From Thiohalocapsa sp963698775 (GTDB lineage: Bacteria; Pseudomonadota; Gammaproteobacteria; Chromatiales; Chromatiaceae): a DNA stretch of 64,000 nt. The notes below the pieces were generated by a model that ran no database searches, was not told where the DNA came from, and was given only the letters and a program-made list of their open reading frames with translations. Made by a program: the position numbers and the translations under genes. The stretch spans positions 1 through 64,000 of the forward strand of contig CAVOSE010000017.1 in NCBI GenBank assembly GCA_963698775.1. Reading direction: 5' to 3'. This document shows, piece after piece, positions 24,964 to 34,273 of this stretch. How positions within the stretch are numbered: position 1 is the stretch's first letter; each line of letters begins with the position of its first letter.

Positions 24964-25518
24964 TCAAGGAAACAGCGTGTTGCAGTAAGCTTCAATCTCC
25001 CCTGCGGTGCATCGCACACATTCCGATCTAACAACGCCGCCGACCAGCGCGTCCCCACTGAAGCCAAACAAATACCGGATGAGCAACAGGCCTTCTGTGA
25101 GCGCATCGGTGGCGCCGCTGCCATCAACGTCAAGGCCAGGTCGGATCTGGGCGATGTGCGTAGTGATCACCCCCGGATCGCACCGCGCACAGCGACCCCC
25201 GATCGCCCCTGTGATCAGGGCATCGCCAGTGAATCCGAACCGGGTGTCGAACACGGCGTACATGACGGTCTGTTCGCGCTCCGCGCTGAAAATCAGCGAG
25301 AACGGAAACCGTTGCGTGAGGCACCGGCGGAACGTTGATCGGACGCGGGGATATTGGTTCGGGTTTGCTTCGATGCGCTCGATAGCCGCATCGAGTTCGT
25401 CGAGAAACTCATCACCGAGCCCTGCCCTGCCCTGCCGTTGCTCGCACCAACTGTAAGCACTCTGCAGTTCAGCAAGCGCGCGGCTGGTATAGGCGGTCTT
25501 TACCGTCGGTTTTGCAAC
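24964..25518 (-). pseudogene. ParE/RelE-type toxin fused in frame to a dockerin-like tail, no start codon
   Basis: Read from 25518 downward, about 85 codons give a ParE/RelE fold: AYTSRALAELQSAYSWCEQ, GLGDEFLDELDAAIERI, RFPFSLIFSAEREQT. Where a toxin would end (YAVFD near 25260), the frame continues without a stop into repeats of another type. Those are FGFTGDALITGAIGGRCARC and DVDGSGATDALTEGLLLIRY with LFGFSGDALVGG, the calcium-binding-like C-terminal repeats of secreted proteins. No ATG, GTG or TTG exists in frame after an upstream TGA, so the toxin appears untranslatable without a frameshift. It directly follows the antitoxin gene. Confidence 0.7.
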
Positions 25519-25724
25519 CCGGCATGGACTTCTTCCGCGGCATGCAACCGCTCAGCCCCGTGGCGATACTGCCGCTCCCGCCTGTCCAGCTCCGCTTTCT
25601 GCCATTCGCTGAGCGGTGGCGCATCATCCGACGCGGCGATACTGTCCCAAATCTCCTCGACGACGCGCAGCTTCTCGTCTACGGACAGGGTACTGGCTTC
25701 GTCAATCAGTTCTCTGGCCTGCAT
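25500..25724 (-). CDS. Addiction-module antitoxin (TIGR02574-type)
   Basis: A 74-aa protein with the family pattern LSVDEKLRVVEEIWDSIAAS, PLSEWQKAELDRRERQY and a C-terminal AEEVHAGL in place of the usual SWEEVKARL. These antitoxins pair with ParE/RelE toxins, and the next frame downstream does encode such a toxin, in damaged form. ATG 25724 is chosen as the family start; the frame continues upstream to 25844 without similarity. The stop overlaps the toxin remnant by about 19 nt. Confidence 0.82.
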   Translation of the reverse strand: MQARELIDEASTLSVDEKLRVVEEIWDSIAASDDAPPLSEWQKAELDRRERQYRHGAERLHAAEEVHAGLQNRR

Positions 25725-26166
25725 GGTGGGGCTCCGAGGACATTTTCTTCTGTGCGGTATAGCGAATGCGTGCATGGCGCTACGTATGAAACGGGGTCCG
25801 TATGTGGTCAACACGAACGCCCACATCGCTCGGGTCTTGCGCACACGCGAAGCGCCAAGGCCATGTCTGCTGCCGGGTCAGATCGAGCCAACGGTCAGTA
25901 TGTCAGCCCGCCTGTGCGTCTGAACCTTCGGCCGCGTGGATCCGAACACCTTGCCCGGCCGACCGATAGCGGCCCTCACCGACGCGCGCCCGCGAACTTG
26001 GGGCTTCGTCGTATCGCTGGTCCTTCCAGCGCCGCGATTCGGTGAAGACCGCGGTCTGATCCGCGAGCTTGCCGCCGGCGAAGACCTCCGCGGCCGAAAT
26101 CACGGTGGGTTCAGCGGTCCGCAGGAGTAGCGAAACGAAACGAGTGGCGAAGTGGGAACCTGGTCT
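25725..26166. other. Gap between the two toxin-antitoxin loci
   Basis: About 440 nt without a recognisable gene. A 66-codon minus-strand frame (26103-25903) encodes ISAAEVFAGGKLADQ and similar sequence I cannot place. A TTGACC near 25822 on the minus strand could be part of an antitoxin promoter, but the matching -10 is weak. Confidence 0.4.
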
Positions 26167-26373
26167 TTAGCGAATCAACGCAATCTCCACGGGCGAGTCA
26201 GCCAAGCGCATCGCGATGGGCTCCGGGTCGTGTCCATCGCGAGCGAATCGACCAAGCGTCTCAGCGAGGTTGAAGGTGGAGATACAGGCATCGCTGATGG
26301 CCTTGGCCACGATCTCGTGCCTGGGTTCTCGAAACAGGAACGCCAGCAGCGCCGACGCATCCAACACGATCAT
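26167..26373 (-). pseudogene. VapC-type PIN-domain toxin, truncated
   Basis: The 68 codons encode the N-terminal half of a VapC ribonuclease: MIVLDASALLAFLFREPRHE with the first acidic residue (Asp5), then ISTFNLAETLGRFAR with the conserved Glu. A stop after VEIALIR removes the second half, which should contain two further metal-binding Asp residues (about 130 aa in a complete toxin). Without them it should not be catalytic. Its ATG overlaps the vapB stop (ATGA), the normal VapBC arrangement. Confidence 0.8.
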
Positions 26374-26621
26374 TCGCTCTGCGCCTCGCGTCGTCGCTCC
26401 GCAATCAGGTCATCCACGACTTTGGACGGCTTGTCCGCGCCGTACAAGTCATCCACCATTCCTTGCAACGCCGTGAGCGCCTGCCGGCCGTTCGATTGCC
26501 GGCAGGCATTCGTCAAGATCTCCCGGGCCTCTGCTTCCATGCTGCGGCCCGAGCGTGCCGCCCGCACACGCAGGCTTGCATGGACCGAATCGGGAAGATT
26601 GCGGACATTCAACGTTGCCAT
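26370..26621 (-). CDS. FitA/VapB-type ribbon-helix-helix antitoxin
   Basis: An 83-aa DNA-binding antitoxin. The N-terminus MATLNVRNLPDSVHASLRVR followed by AARSGRSMEAEAREIL is the FitA-like ribbon-helix-helix pattern; the C-terminal part (VDDLIAERRREAQSE) would wrap the toxin. It overlaps the truncated vapC by 4 nt and presumably autoregulates the pair. The antitoxin looks intact while its toxin is cut short. Confidence 0.85.
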   Translation of the reverse strand: MATLNVRNLPDSVHASLRVRAARSGRSMEAEAREILTNACRQSNGRQALTALQGMVDDLYGADKPSKVVDDLIAERRREAQSE

Positions 26622-27310
26622 GGACGAGCCCCCTGGTGTTGCCCCCTGGTGTTGCGAAGAGAGTTGAACGCGGCGTAGTCAATGCTGGCGTTGATATCAA
26701 CGGCTCTTCGCGGTCTCGACTTGTTTGGGTTTGCCGTAACCTGGATGACCGCAGCGGCAGGACGAAGCGTTGACAGAATCGCAGCGCTTCGCCAGCGAAG
26801 ACTCGGCGCTGGTAACCCGGGCGGACTTGCAGATCGAGTCGGCACCAATAAAGACCGACCTGACTGTCGTCAACTGGATGCTCGGTCTGCTGCTTGGAGG
26901 GGTCGCGGCTTTGGTTGTGAAGAGTTGTTGTTAACGCTATACAACTAGCCCGCTCCCAAGCCGACGCGCTGTCGGCAAGACAGCCTTCACCCCGGCCACC
27001 TACAGTGGGCTCGCCCCGCGTGCCCACGCGCAACCGTCTTTGACACTGACACCGGATAGAACGGCGACCCTCCACCGAATCAGCATCCCTCCTGGCGCGC
27101 CTCGCCTTGCCTCTTACGGATTCTTCGCGTTGCCCATGTTCACACGGGAATTATCTGGTATGTTGTCTAGTCGTATCCCCCGTGACTTCGCGAGCGCGAA
27201 GCGCGTGCGCGGCTAGTCGATGTGGAGTTATCCGCAACACTGGTCGGCGTCGCGCGTTGCCGCATTCTACTCACCCCGCGCTGACGCCACCGAATTTAGG
27301 AGAATTTGTA
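26622..27310. other. Non-coding remainder of the gmk-rpoZ insertion and rpoZ leader
   Basis: About 690 nt with no convincing gene; long minus-strand frames here have no protein-like features. A small perfect stem, GCCGAC-GCGCT-GTCGGC, lies at 26960-26976. The last 200 nt should contain the rpoZ promoter; TATGTT at 27159 is a possible -10 without a well-spaced -35. Confidence 0.4.
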
Positions 27311-27619
27311 ATGGCCCGTATTACCGTCGAGGACTGCCTCGACCACGTCGATAACCGGTTCGACCTCGTGCTGGTCGGCTCCAAGCGTGCACGCCAGCTT
27401 GCTAATGGCGTCGAGCCGCTACTACCGTGGGAGAATGACAAGCCCACGGTGATGGCGTTGCGTGAGATCGCCGATGGTCTGATCAGGCCGGAGATGTTGG
27501 CCGAGGCCGACCGGGCGGCGGAAGATGCCGCCGAGGCGCTGGAGAAGGCCCTCGCCGAGGAATTCGGCATGCACCAAATGGATGACGACGGCGCCAAGGC
27601 CGCCGCTACCGACAAGTGA
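27311..27619 (+). CDS. rpoZ: RNA polymerase omega subunit
   Basis: A 102-aa subunit that helps assemble RNA polymerase and contributes to ppGpp binding. It starts MARITVEDCLDHVDNRFDLV and contains GSKRARQLANG, ENDKPTVMALREIADGLI. The C-terminal tail is acidic and Ala-rich. AGGAG (27298-27302) sits 8 nt before ATG 27311; the longer upstream frame is not credible. It precedes spoT by 110 nt as in other gammaproteobacteria. Confidence 0.97.
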   Translation: MARITVEDCLDHVDNRFDLVLVGSKRARQLANGVEPLLPWENDKPTVMALREIADGLIRPEMLAEADRAAEDAAEALEKALAEEFGMHQMDDDGAKAAATDK

Positions 27620-27729
27620 CCAGGGTTCGTCGCCGACCAGCGATTGCGACCGGGCGATGTCGCGCGCAAGCGCCCAAGTCCGCAACGCACCGTGCGGCGT
27701 GCCGGCTATGGCGCGGCGGCTGATCCGCG

Positions 27730-30054
27730 ATGCCCGCCACCGCCCTCGACCCCCACCAGCGAGCCCGGATTGTGCAGGACTCGGTCCGTCGCCCGAACGA
27801 TACCAAGACCGAAGGCCAGGCCGATCCCCATGCCGACCTGGAACTCGGCGACACCGATGGCACACAGGCGCAGCCAGCCGCCGAAATGCAGCACAGCGAT
27901 ACAGGTGAGCAGCAGGTGCCAAAACCCCGCTTCCTGATCAGCGACCTCTGTGCTTACCTCGATACCTATCTGACTGCTGAGCAGGTCAGAGAGGTCTATC
28001 GCGCCTATCTGTTCGGCGCGGAAGCCCATCACGGCCAGCAGCGCCAGACCGGTGAACCGTACATCTACCACCCCATCGCGGTGGCGCGCACGCTGGCCGA
28101 GATGCGCATGGACCACAAATGCCTGATGGCGGCGATCTTGCACGACGTGCTGGAAGACACTGGCATGTCCAAGGAGGAACTTGCGGGCCATTTCGATGAC
28201 GAGATCGCTGATCTGGTCGACGGTGTCAGCAAACTCACCCAAATCGACTTCAAGTCCCGCGCCGAGGCCCAGGCCGCGAGTTTCCGCAAAATGATGCTCG
28301 CCATGACGCGCGATATTCGCGTGATCATGATCAAACTCGCCGATCGTCTGCACAACATGCGCACGCTCGGAGTCATGCAGCCGGAAAAACGCCGCCGCAT
28401 CTCCCTCGAGACGCTGGAGATTTATGCGCCTATCGCCAACCGGCTTGGCATCAACAGCGTGCGCCTGCAACTGGAAGACCTTGGGTTTCGGCACCACTGG
28501 CCCTGGCGCTATCACGTGCTGGAGCACGCCGTCTGCCGTGCGCGCAAGCATCAGCATGAACTCGTGGCCAACGTCGAGACGGCCATTCGTCGCCGACTCG
28601 CGCAGGAAGACATCTCCGGCGAAGTCATCGGCCGCGAGAAGCATCTCTACAGCATCTACAACAAGATGCAGAACAAGGCGCGTGCGTTTCACGACCTGGT
28701 CGACGTGTTCGCCTTTCGCGTCACTGTCGACCGTGTGGATACCTGCTACCGGGTGCTTGGCCAAGTCCACAATCTGTACAAGCCGGTACCAGGGAAGTTC
28801 AAGGACTACATCGCCATCCCCAAGTCCAACGGCTACCAGTCACTGCACACGGTCCTATTCGGCCCGCACGGCACGCCGATCGAGGTGCAGATTCGCACCC
28901 ACGACATGGAGCGTATCGCCGACGCGGGCATTGCCGCCCACTGGCTCTATAAGACCGCCGGCGAGGGTGGGGGCCCGCGGGCGCTGGCCGATGACTGGCT
29001 GAAGAACTTGCTGGAGATGCAACGCGACTCCGGCGACTCACAGGAGTTCTTGGAGCACGTCAAGATCGACCTGTTCCCGGACGAGGTCTATGTGTTCACC
29101 CCAAAGGGTCGCATCATGGTGCTGCCGAAGGGGTCGACGGTCGTGGACTTCGCCTATGCCATCCATTCCGATGTGGGCAACACCTGCGTTGCCGCACGCA
29201 TCGACCGTCGGCTGGCTCCTTTGGGCACCGCGCTGCACAGTGGCCAGACGGTGGAAATCATCAATATGCCGGGGTCCAAGCCCAACGCCGGATGGCTCAA
29301 TTTCGTCGTGACAGGCAAGGCGCGTGCGAATGTCCGCGGCTACCTCAAGAATCTGCAGCGGCAGGAGGCAGAGGCACTGGGTCGGCGCATGCTGAACGCC
29401 GAGTTGGCCGCATTCGGCACCGACCTGGCCCGCATCGGTGATGAGCGGTTGGTCGCCCAGGCGGAACAGCTCGGCCTGGCCAGCGAAGGCTCATTGTTTG
29501 CGGAAATCGGCCTTGGCAATCGTCTGCCAATGCTGGTCGCGCGGAGCCTCGTCGGTGCCGATGCGACCGAGCAGGCGACACTCGCGCCAGCGCCGGAGCA
29601 CGGCAGTGCGCGACGTCTCGCGATCCGCGGCACCGAGGGCATGGTGGTGCACTTCGCGCGGTGCTGTCGGCCTATCCCCGGCGATCAGATCACAGGCATA
29701 TTCAGCCCCGGCAAGGGCATCGTCGTGCACCGCTGCGAGTGCCGTAATCTGGGCGAGTTCCAATCCAAGCGCGACAAGTGGCTGGAAGTTGAATGGGCCG
29801 AGGATCCAAAGGCCGAGTTCGCCACGGCCATCCGCGTGGAGGTCGGCAACCGCCGCGGCGCCCTGGCCACCATCGCCGCCGCCATCGCCGAGCAGGGCTC
29901 CAACATCGAGAACGTGCAGTCCCGCGAGAAGGACGGCATGACGACCACCCTGGATTTCACCATCAACGTTAAGGGCCGCGACCACCTCGCACTGATCATG
30001 CGCCGACTGCGACAAATTCCGTTGGTGATGCGAATCGTGCGCCTGGCGCGCTGA
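27730..30054 (+). CDS. spoT: Bifunctional (p)ppGpp synthetase/hydrolase
   Basis: This enzyme makes and degrades the stringent-response alarmone (p)ppGpp. The HD hydrolase domain has YIYHPIAVARTLAEM and ILHDVLEDTG. The synthetase domain has NKMQNKARAFHDLVDVFAFR and KFKDYIAIPKSNGYQSLHT. TGS (VYVFTPKGRIMVLPKGSTV) and C-terminal ACT domains (RVEVGNRRGALATIAAAIA) follow. It is 774 aa, about 70 more than E. coli SpoT, owing to a low-complexity N-terminal extension before KPRFLISDLCAYL, so the true start may lie downstream of 27730. The HD residues indicate hydrolase activity is retained. Confidence 0.96.
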   Translation: MPATALDPHQRARIVQDSVRRPNDTKTEGQADPHADLELGDTDGTQAQPAAEMQHSDTGEQQVPKPRFLISDLCAYLDTYLTAEQVREVYRAYLFGAEAHHGQQRQTGEPYIYHPIAVARTLAEMRMDHKCLMAAILHDVLEDTGMSKEELAGHFDDEIADLVDGVSKLTQIDFKSRAEAQAASFRKMMLAMTRDIRVIMIKLADRLHNMRTLGVMQPEKRRRISLETLEIYAPIANRLGINSVRLQLEDLGFRHHWPWRYHVLEHAVCRARKHQHELVANVETAIRRRLAQEDISGEVIGREKHLYSIYNKMQNKARAFHDLVDVFAFRVTVDRVDTCYRVLGQVHNLYKPVPGKFKDYIAIPKSNGYQSLHTVLFGPHGTPIEVQIRTHDMERIADAGIAAHWLYKTAGEGGGPRALADDWLKNLLEMQRDSGDSQEFLEHVKIDLFPDEVYVFTPKGRIMVLPKGSTVVDFAYAIHSDVGNTCVAARIDRRLAPLGTALHSGQTVEIINMPGSKPNAGWLNFVVTGKARANVRGYLKNLQRQEAEALGRRMLNAELAAFGTDLARIGDERLVAQAEQLGLASEGSLFAEIGLGNRLPMLVARSLVGADATEQATLAPAPEHGSARRLAIRGTEGMVVHFARCCRPIPGDQITGIFSPGKGIVVHRCECRNLGEFQSKRDKWLEVEWAEDPKAEFATAIRVEVGNRRGALATIAAAIAEQGSNIENVQSREKDGMTTTLDFTINVKGRDHLALIMRRLRQIPLVMRIVRLAR

Positions 30055-30207
30055 TAGATCTCCGCAAACCCTGCTAGTGCGGTCGTTGCGCCGCTTCGCA
30101 CCTCGTTGTGCCGGCGATAGCCGACCCTGGGCCTCAGGGCGGCGGCCGGGTAGCTTTCCGTAGCTGGCACCGAATATCTCGTTGTATCCGAAGCTTGCAC
30201 ACCTACC

Positions 30208-30266
30208 TGTAGGTGCGACTTCAGTCGCACAGAAGGTATTGAAAGGGCGACTGAAGTCGCCCCTAC
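30208..30266. repeat. REP-like palindrome, family A, copy 2
   Basis: Arms GTAGGTGCGACTTCAGTCGC (30209-30228) and its inverted partner (30245-30266) enclose a 16-nt loop. The left arm is identical over 20 nt to that at 6752-6771. It lies between convergent spoT and desaturase genes. Confidence 0.8.
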
Positions 30267-30305
30267 GCGCGGGGCAACTGCCGGATTGCGGCTCAAGGGC
30301 CTGCG

Positions 30306-31493
30306 CTAACCTAGCGGTGCGGGAACCAGCGCCAAACCGCGCAGGTTGCGCGAGAACCGCTCCAGGGCGTGGATACCCGTGGCTTCAGCCTGCTGGCACC
30401 ATTCCTGAAGCTGCCTGAGCAAGTCTTCCTGGGACGGGGCCCTGCGTTCCCAGATCTGGCGGAGTTGTTCGCGGAACTGATAGACCACGCGCAACTGCTG
30501 ACTCTGCTCCAGAATCTGCTCCAGACGTTGACGCCCTTTATCGTCGAGTCGACTGGACTCCCGCGACAACAGCCGAGTGGCGCGACGAGCAACTAGCCGG
30601 CAATGGCGCTCGCTACGACAGAGTTCATCCCGCGTGACCGGGTGCAACACCTCGCGGCTGAAGCGCCGAATGACATGCATTCGGCCGACGATGACGGCCT
30701 TGAGCGTTTCCAGGTCGACGCTCGCCTTACCCTCGATGAAGCGCGGCTGCGGGGCCAGCTTCTTGACCCTGGCAAGGCCGACGGAACGCATTAGGCGAAT
30801 GTAGAGCCAACCCAGATCGAATTCCCACCAGCGGGCGGAAAGGCGCGCGGAGGACGGAAAGGCGTGATGGTTGTTGTGCAGTTCCTCACCGCCGATCAGC
30901 ACTCCCCAGGGCGACACGTTGGTGGACGCGTCCGCGGTTTCGAAATTGCGGTAACCCCAAAAGTGTCCGACGCCATTGATGACACCGGCGGCGAGCACGG
31001 GTATCCACAACATCTGCACGGCCCAAACGGTGAGGCCATAGACCCCGAACAAGAGCAGATCCAGCACCAGCATCAGACCGCAACCCTGCCAGCTGTAGCG
31101 GCTGTAGAGGTTACGCTCCAACCAGTCATCGGGCGTACCGAGCCCGTAACGATCCATATCGGCGCGGTTGCGCGTGGCGGCCTGGTAGAGCTCAACGCCC
31201 TGGCCGAAGACACGACCCAGGCCAAACACCTGGGGGCTGTGCGGATCGAGTTCCGTTTCGCAGTGGCCATGATGCTTGCGATGCACCGCGACCCATTCCT
31301 TGGTAACCATGCCGGTGGTCAGCCAAAGCCAGAAGCGGAAAAAATGCATCACCGCCGGGTGCAGGTCCAGCGCACGGTGCGCCTGGGACCGGTGTAGAAA
31401 AATCGTCACGGCGGCGATGGTGATATGCGTCATGACAAGCGTGACAATTACGACCTGCCATAAGGGGAGATCGAGGACTCCGTAAAGCGACAT
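30306..31493 (-). CDS. Fatty-acid desaturase (DesA-like, delta-9 type)
   Basis: A 395-aa membrane diiron desaturase that introduces a double bond into acyl chains using oxygen. The three histidine boxes are HRSQAH, HRKHH and HNNHH, and four hydrophobic segments surround them (about 10-30, 45-60, 145-165, 170-190). The C-terminal 150 residues are a charged helical tail ending LERFSRNLRGLALVPA, as seen in the DesA group of Pseudomonas. It needs oxygen, which contrasts with the anaerobic signals around fcc. No desaturase regulator or ferredoxin reductase is adjacent. Confidence 0.92.
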   Translation of the reverse strand: MSLYGVLDLPLWQVVIVTLVMTHITIAAVTIFLHRSQAHRALDLHPAVMHFFRFWLWLTTGMVTKEWVAVHRKHHGHCETELDPHSPQVFGLGRVFGQGVELYQAATRNRADMDRYGLGTPDDWLERNLYSRYSWQGCGLMLVLDLLLFGVYGLTVWAVQMLWIPVLAAGVINGVGHFWGYRNFETADASTNVSPWGVLIGGEELHNNHHAFPSSARLSARWWEFDLGWLYIRLMRSVGLARVKKLAPQPRFIEGKASVDLETLKAVIVGRMHVIRRFSREVLHPVTRDELCRSERHCRLVARRATRLLSRESSRLDDKGRQRLEQILEQSQQLRVVYQFREQLRQIWERRAPSQEDLLRQLQEWCQQAEATGIHALERFSRNLRGLALVPAPLG

Positions 31494-31730
31494 TCATGTT
31501 CTCTCGGTTGGTGGGTGCGGTGCTGCCCCGGCATGGACCAGGTGCCACTAAGAATCTGGCCCTGGTTGACTCAGGGTGCTGCGCCTAACGTTGGTTCGGC
31601 TGCGGTTTGTCGATGCCTGGACTGCGGCCGGCTGCGCAACGACGCCAGACTATAGCCAATTCCCCAACTTGGCACCAGGCACGACCCGGATCGGCGCGGT
31701 AAATTCCCAGGTAGCAAGTAGTGGTATTGC

Positions 31731-33767
31731 CTAGTCTGACTGCCGACGTAGAAGGAGGTTCCCGGCCGTGTCGCGATGGGCGCGCCATCCCGCCGCGAGC
31801 CAGGTGGTGGCGACCTCGTCGAGTATCAGCGCCGGACCGTTCAGCCCACGCTCTGCGCCCAGCCCCACAGCCGCGCGTGCCAACACCGGAACCGCCGCGG
31901 CGTGGCCAACGACGCGGACATACCGCCCCTGCGCTGGCTCGCTCTTCGCCGCCGGCAAGGTCACGGCATGCGCCGGCGCGGTGAGGCGAAGCCGCAGGTT
32001 GACCAATTCCAACGGCAGGTCGAGTCTGTGGCCGTAGCGGGTGCGATGCAGCTCGGTAAAGGCTTGGGCCGTCATGACCTTGCCCCGCCAAGGGAGGTTG
32101 AGGGTATAGGATTGTCCCCGGTAGCGTAGGTCGACACTCTCCTCACGCGCCAACGACGCCGTATCGATGCCCTCCGCCGCCAAGGCGTCGGCCCCTTGTC
32201 GCGCCAAGGCGTCGAGCCCCGCCGCCACCTCGGCATCGTTGCGAGCCGCCAGCGGACCAAGCCAGGTGCGGGTCAACAGCCGCCCCGGCGGTGCCACCAG
32301 CATGCCGAGCGCCGATAGGACGCCGGCACGCTCCGGCACCAGTGCCAGATCCATGCCCAGCGCCTCCGCCAACGCGCACACATGCAGCCCGCCAGCACCG
32401 CCGAAGGAACACAAATAGGCCGACCGCGGATCGATGCCCCGCTGCACCGAGATCACCCGCAGCGCGCGAGCCATCTGCTCGTTTGCGAGTTCGATGACGC
32501 CGCTGGCGGCCCGCTCAGCGATCTGCGAGCCGTTCAGCCCCATGGCGACCCCTAGCCGGGCCAGTGAGTGCCGCGCCGCTTCCGCATCGAGCCGCATGCG
32601 TCCGCCGAGAAAGGCGTCAGACAACAGGCGCCCAAGCACAAGATTGGCGTCGGTCACCGTAGGTTCGCTTCCACCGCTACCGTAACAGACGGGCCCCGGA
32701 TCGGCGCCGGCTGACTCCGGCCCCACCAACAACGCGCCACCGGCGTCGAGCCGTGCGATCGAACCGCCGCCGGCACCAATGGTATGCATGTCCACCATCG
32801 GCACCGCCACCGGCCAGCCAGCGATGCGGCCCTCGGTGGTCAGGCGCGGCGTGCCGTCCACCAGCGCGACATCGGTCGAAGTACCGCCCATGTCAAAGGT
32901 CAGCATGCGCCCAATGCCCGCGGCTCGGCCAACGAAGCCTGCTCCCACCAAGCCGCCGGCAGGGCCCGACAACAACAACCGCACTGCCTGATGCGCTGTC
33001 TGCGCGGCGGCCACCGCTTCACCGCTAGACTGCATGACCGATATGCGCGCCCCCGGCAGCGCCGCCTGCAGCCGACCGATGTAGCCCGCGACCACCGGTC
33101 CGACACGGGCGTTGAGCCAGGTGGCAATGCCGCGCTCGTATTCGCCGAGCAGCGGCAGCACCTGGGACGAGCGGGAAACGAAGGCGCCCTCCGGCAAGAC
33201 ATCGACAATCGCCCGCTCGGCACGGTCGTCGAGATACGAGAACAGCAAATTGATCGCGACCGCCTCCGGCGCCAGCCGGGACAGCACCGCGCGCAACTCG
33301 ACAAGGTCTTGCGGGGTCAGCGGCTCGACGACGCTGCCGTCCGCGGCGAGCCGCCCGCCGGTCTCGACACAGAGTTCCGGTGGCACTGGCGACAATCGCT
33401 CGTCGGGCTGTAAATCATACAGCCCGGCGCGCGCCTGACGGCCGATGGTCAAGACGTCCGCCAGACCGCGATTGGTGATGTAGGCGGTGCGTGCGCCCTT
33501 CCCTTCCAGCACCGCATTGGTCGCCACAGTCGAGCCATGGACGATGCGCCAGCGCGCGAGATCCAAGCCCGCGGAAGGGTCCGGCATCGGCGCGTCCAGG
33601 GAGACCGATAGGCCGCGCATGAGATCGGGCAGCAGCTCGGCGATGCCCTGCAAAATCGCACGCTCCGGCGTTCTTGGCGTCGACAGCACTTTGTGCACGC
33701 GCAGACCACCGTCGCGCCAAAGCACGAAGTCGGTAAAGGTGCCGCCGGTATCGATGCCGATCAGCAT
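31731..33767 (-). CDS. hyuA: Hydantoinase/oxoprolinase subunit A family protein
   Basis: HyuA-type proteins are ATP-dependent hydantoin or 5-oxoproline ring-opening subunits. The 678-aa protein begins MLIGIDTGGTFTDFVLWRDG, has the HyuA core ALIDDRAERAIV-like region (YLDDRAERAIVDVLPEGAF), the nucleotide-binding LTFDMGGTSTDVALVDG and GAGGGSIA. The C-terminal domain ends in PALILDEVATTWLAAGW. No hyuB lies next to it, so its partner is elsewhere or it works alone; the true substrate is unknown. ATG 33767 matches the family start; a GTG at 33782 is the longer option. Confidence 0.87.
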   Translation of the reverse strand: MLIGIDTGGTFTDFVLWRDGGLRVHKVLSTPRTPERAILQGIAELLPDLMRGLSVSLDAPMPDPSAGLDLARWRIVHGSTVATNAVLEGKGARTAYITNRGLADVLTIGRQARAGLYDLQPDERLSPVPPELCVETGGRLAADGSVVEPLTPQDLVELRAVLSRLAPEAVAINLLFSYLDDRAERAIVDVLPEGAFVSRSSQVLPLLGEYERGIATWLNARVGPVVAGYIGRLQAALPGARISVMQSSGEAVAAAQTAHQAVRLLLSGPAGGLVGAGFVGRAAGIGRMLTFDMGGTSTDVALVDGTPRLTTEGRIAGWPVAVPMVDMHTIGAGGGSIARLDAGGALLVGPESAGADPGPVCYGSGGSEPTVTDANLVLGRLLSDAFLGGRMRLDAEAARHSLARLGVAMGLNGSQIAERAASGVIELANEQMARALRVISVQRGIDPRSAYLCSFGGAGGLHVCALAEALGMDLALVPERAGVLSALGMLVAPPGRLLTRTWLGPLAARNDAEVAAGLDALARQGADALAAEGIDTASLAREESVDLRYRGQSYTLNLPWRGKVMTAQAFTELHRTRYGHRLDLPLELVNLRLRLTAPAHAVTLPAAKSEPAQGRYVRVVGHAAAVPVLARAAVGLGAERGLNGPALILDEVATTWLAAGWRAHRDTAGNLLLRRQSD

Positions 33768-34273
33768 GGTCGGCAGCGGCACAGCGGTGGCTGGAACGGC
33801 ATGTACGTCATCCTAAGTCTCAGTGTTTGTGCGCCTGTCCGCCGCCGGTGCCTGCTTGCGCTCACGTTTCACCAACGCCGAACATCAGTCGTCCCCGGAA
33901 CCCGTGACGCATGAGAGTCCGCATCATCCATTCCCCGATTCACCGACGGTTGCGGCGCGATTGCTGCCAGATCTTCGCGTCGGATGAGCAATGCCTTCCA
34001 CCCGCCAAGGTTACCGTCTCGACGGCCTCTTCGTTTCACCTTGGCGAAAAACAACCTTTGACATCCGAATCGAAGGTAGCGAAACAACAACCCGCTCGCA
34101 ACGGAGCCTTTCTCCGTGGCGAAGCCATCCGCACCGTGAATACTTCACTCTTTTAGTGAGGCTTTGTTCCCCCTGCGGCCAATCACGGCGCCGTATTCTC
34201 CCTCTCAAGGCAAGACGCCTAACGACGTTCGACTCGCAAACCGATTGAAGTACTTAAACGGGAGACCCTGACC
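33768..34273. other. Gap between hyuA and the 99-aa exported protein
   Basis: About 500 nt. I see no coding signal, strong palindrome or RNA gene. It should contain the divergent promoters of the flanking genes, but no clear -10/-35 pair stands out. Confidence 0.4.

Noticed and set aside
25903..26103. 66-codon minus-strand frame between the two antitoxins
   Set aside because: No recognisable family, weak start and short length; it may be a remnant but I cannot support a gene.
26925..26980. Possible integron attC-like site (GTTAAC..CAAC and a GCCGAC/GTCGGC stem) near toxin-antitoxin genes
   Set aside because: The core-site pattern and arm order do not fit a proper attC, only the small stem is convincing, and no integrase is present.
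26449..27075. 208-codon minus-strand open frame overlapping the vapB antitoxin
   Set aside because: It overlaps a better-supported antitoxin gene in another frame and shows no protein-like pattern.
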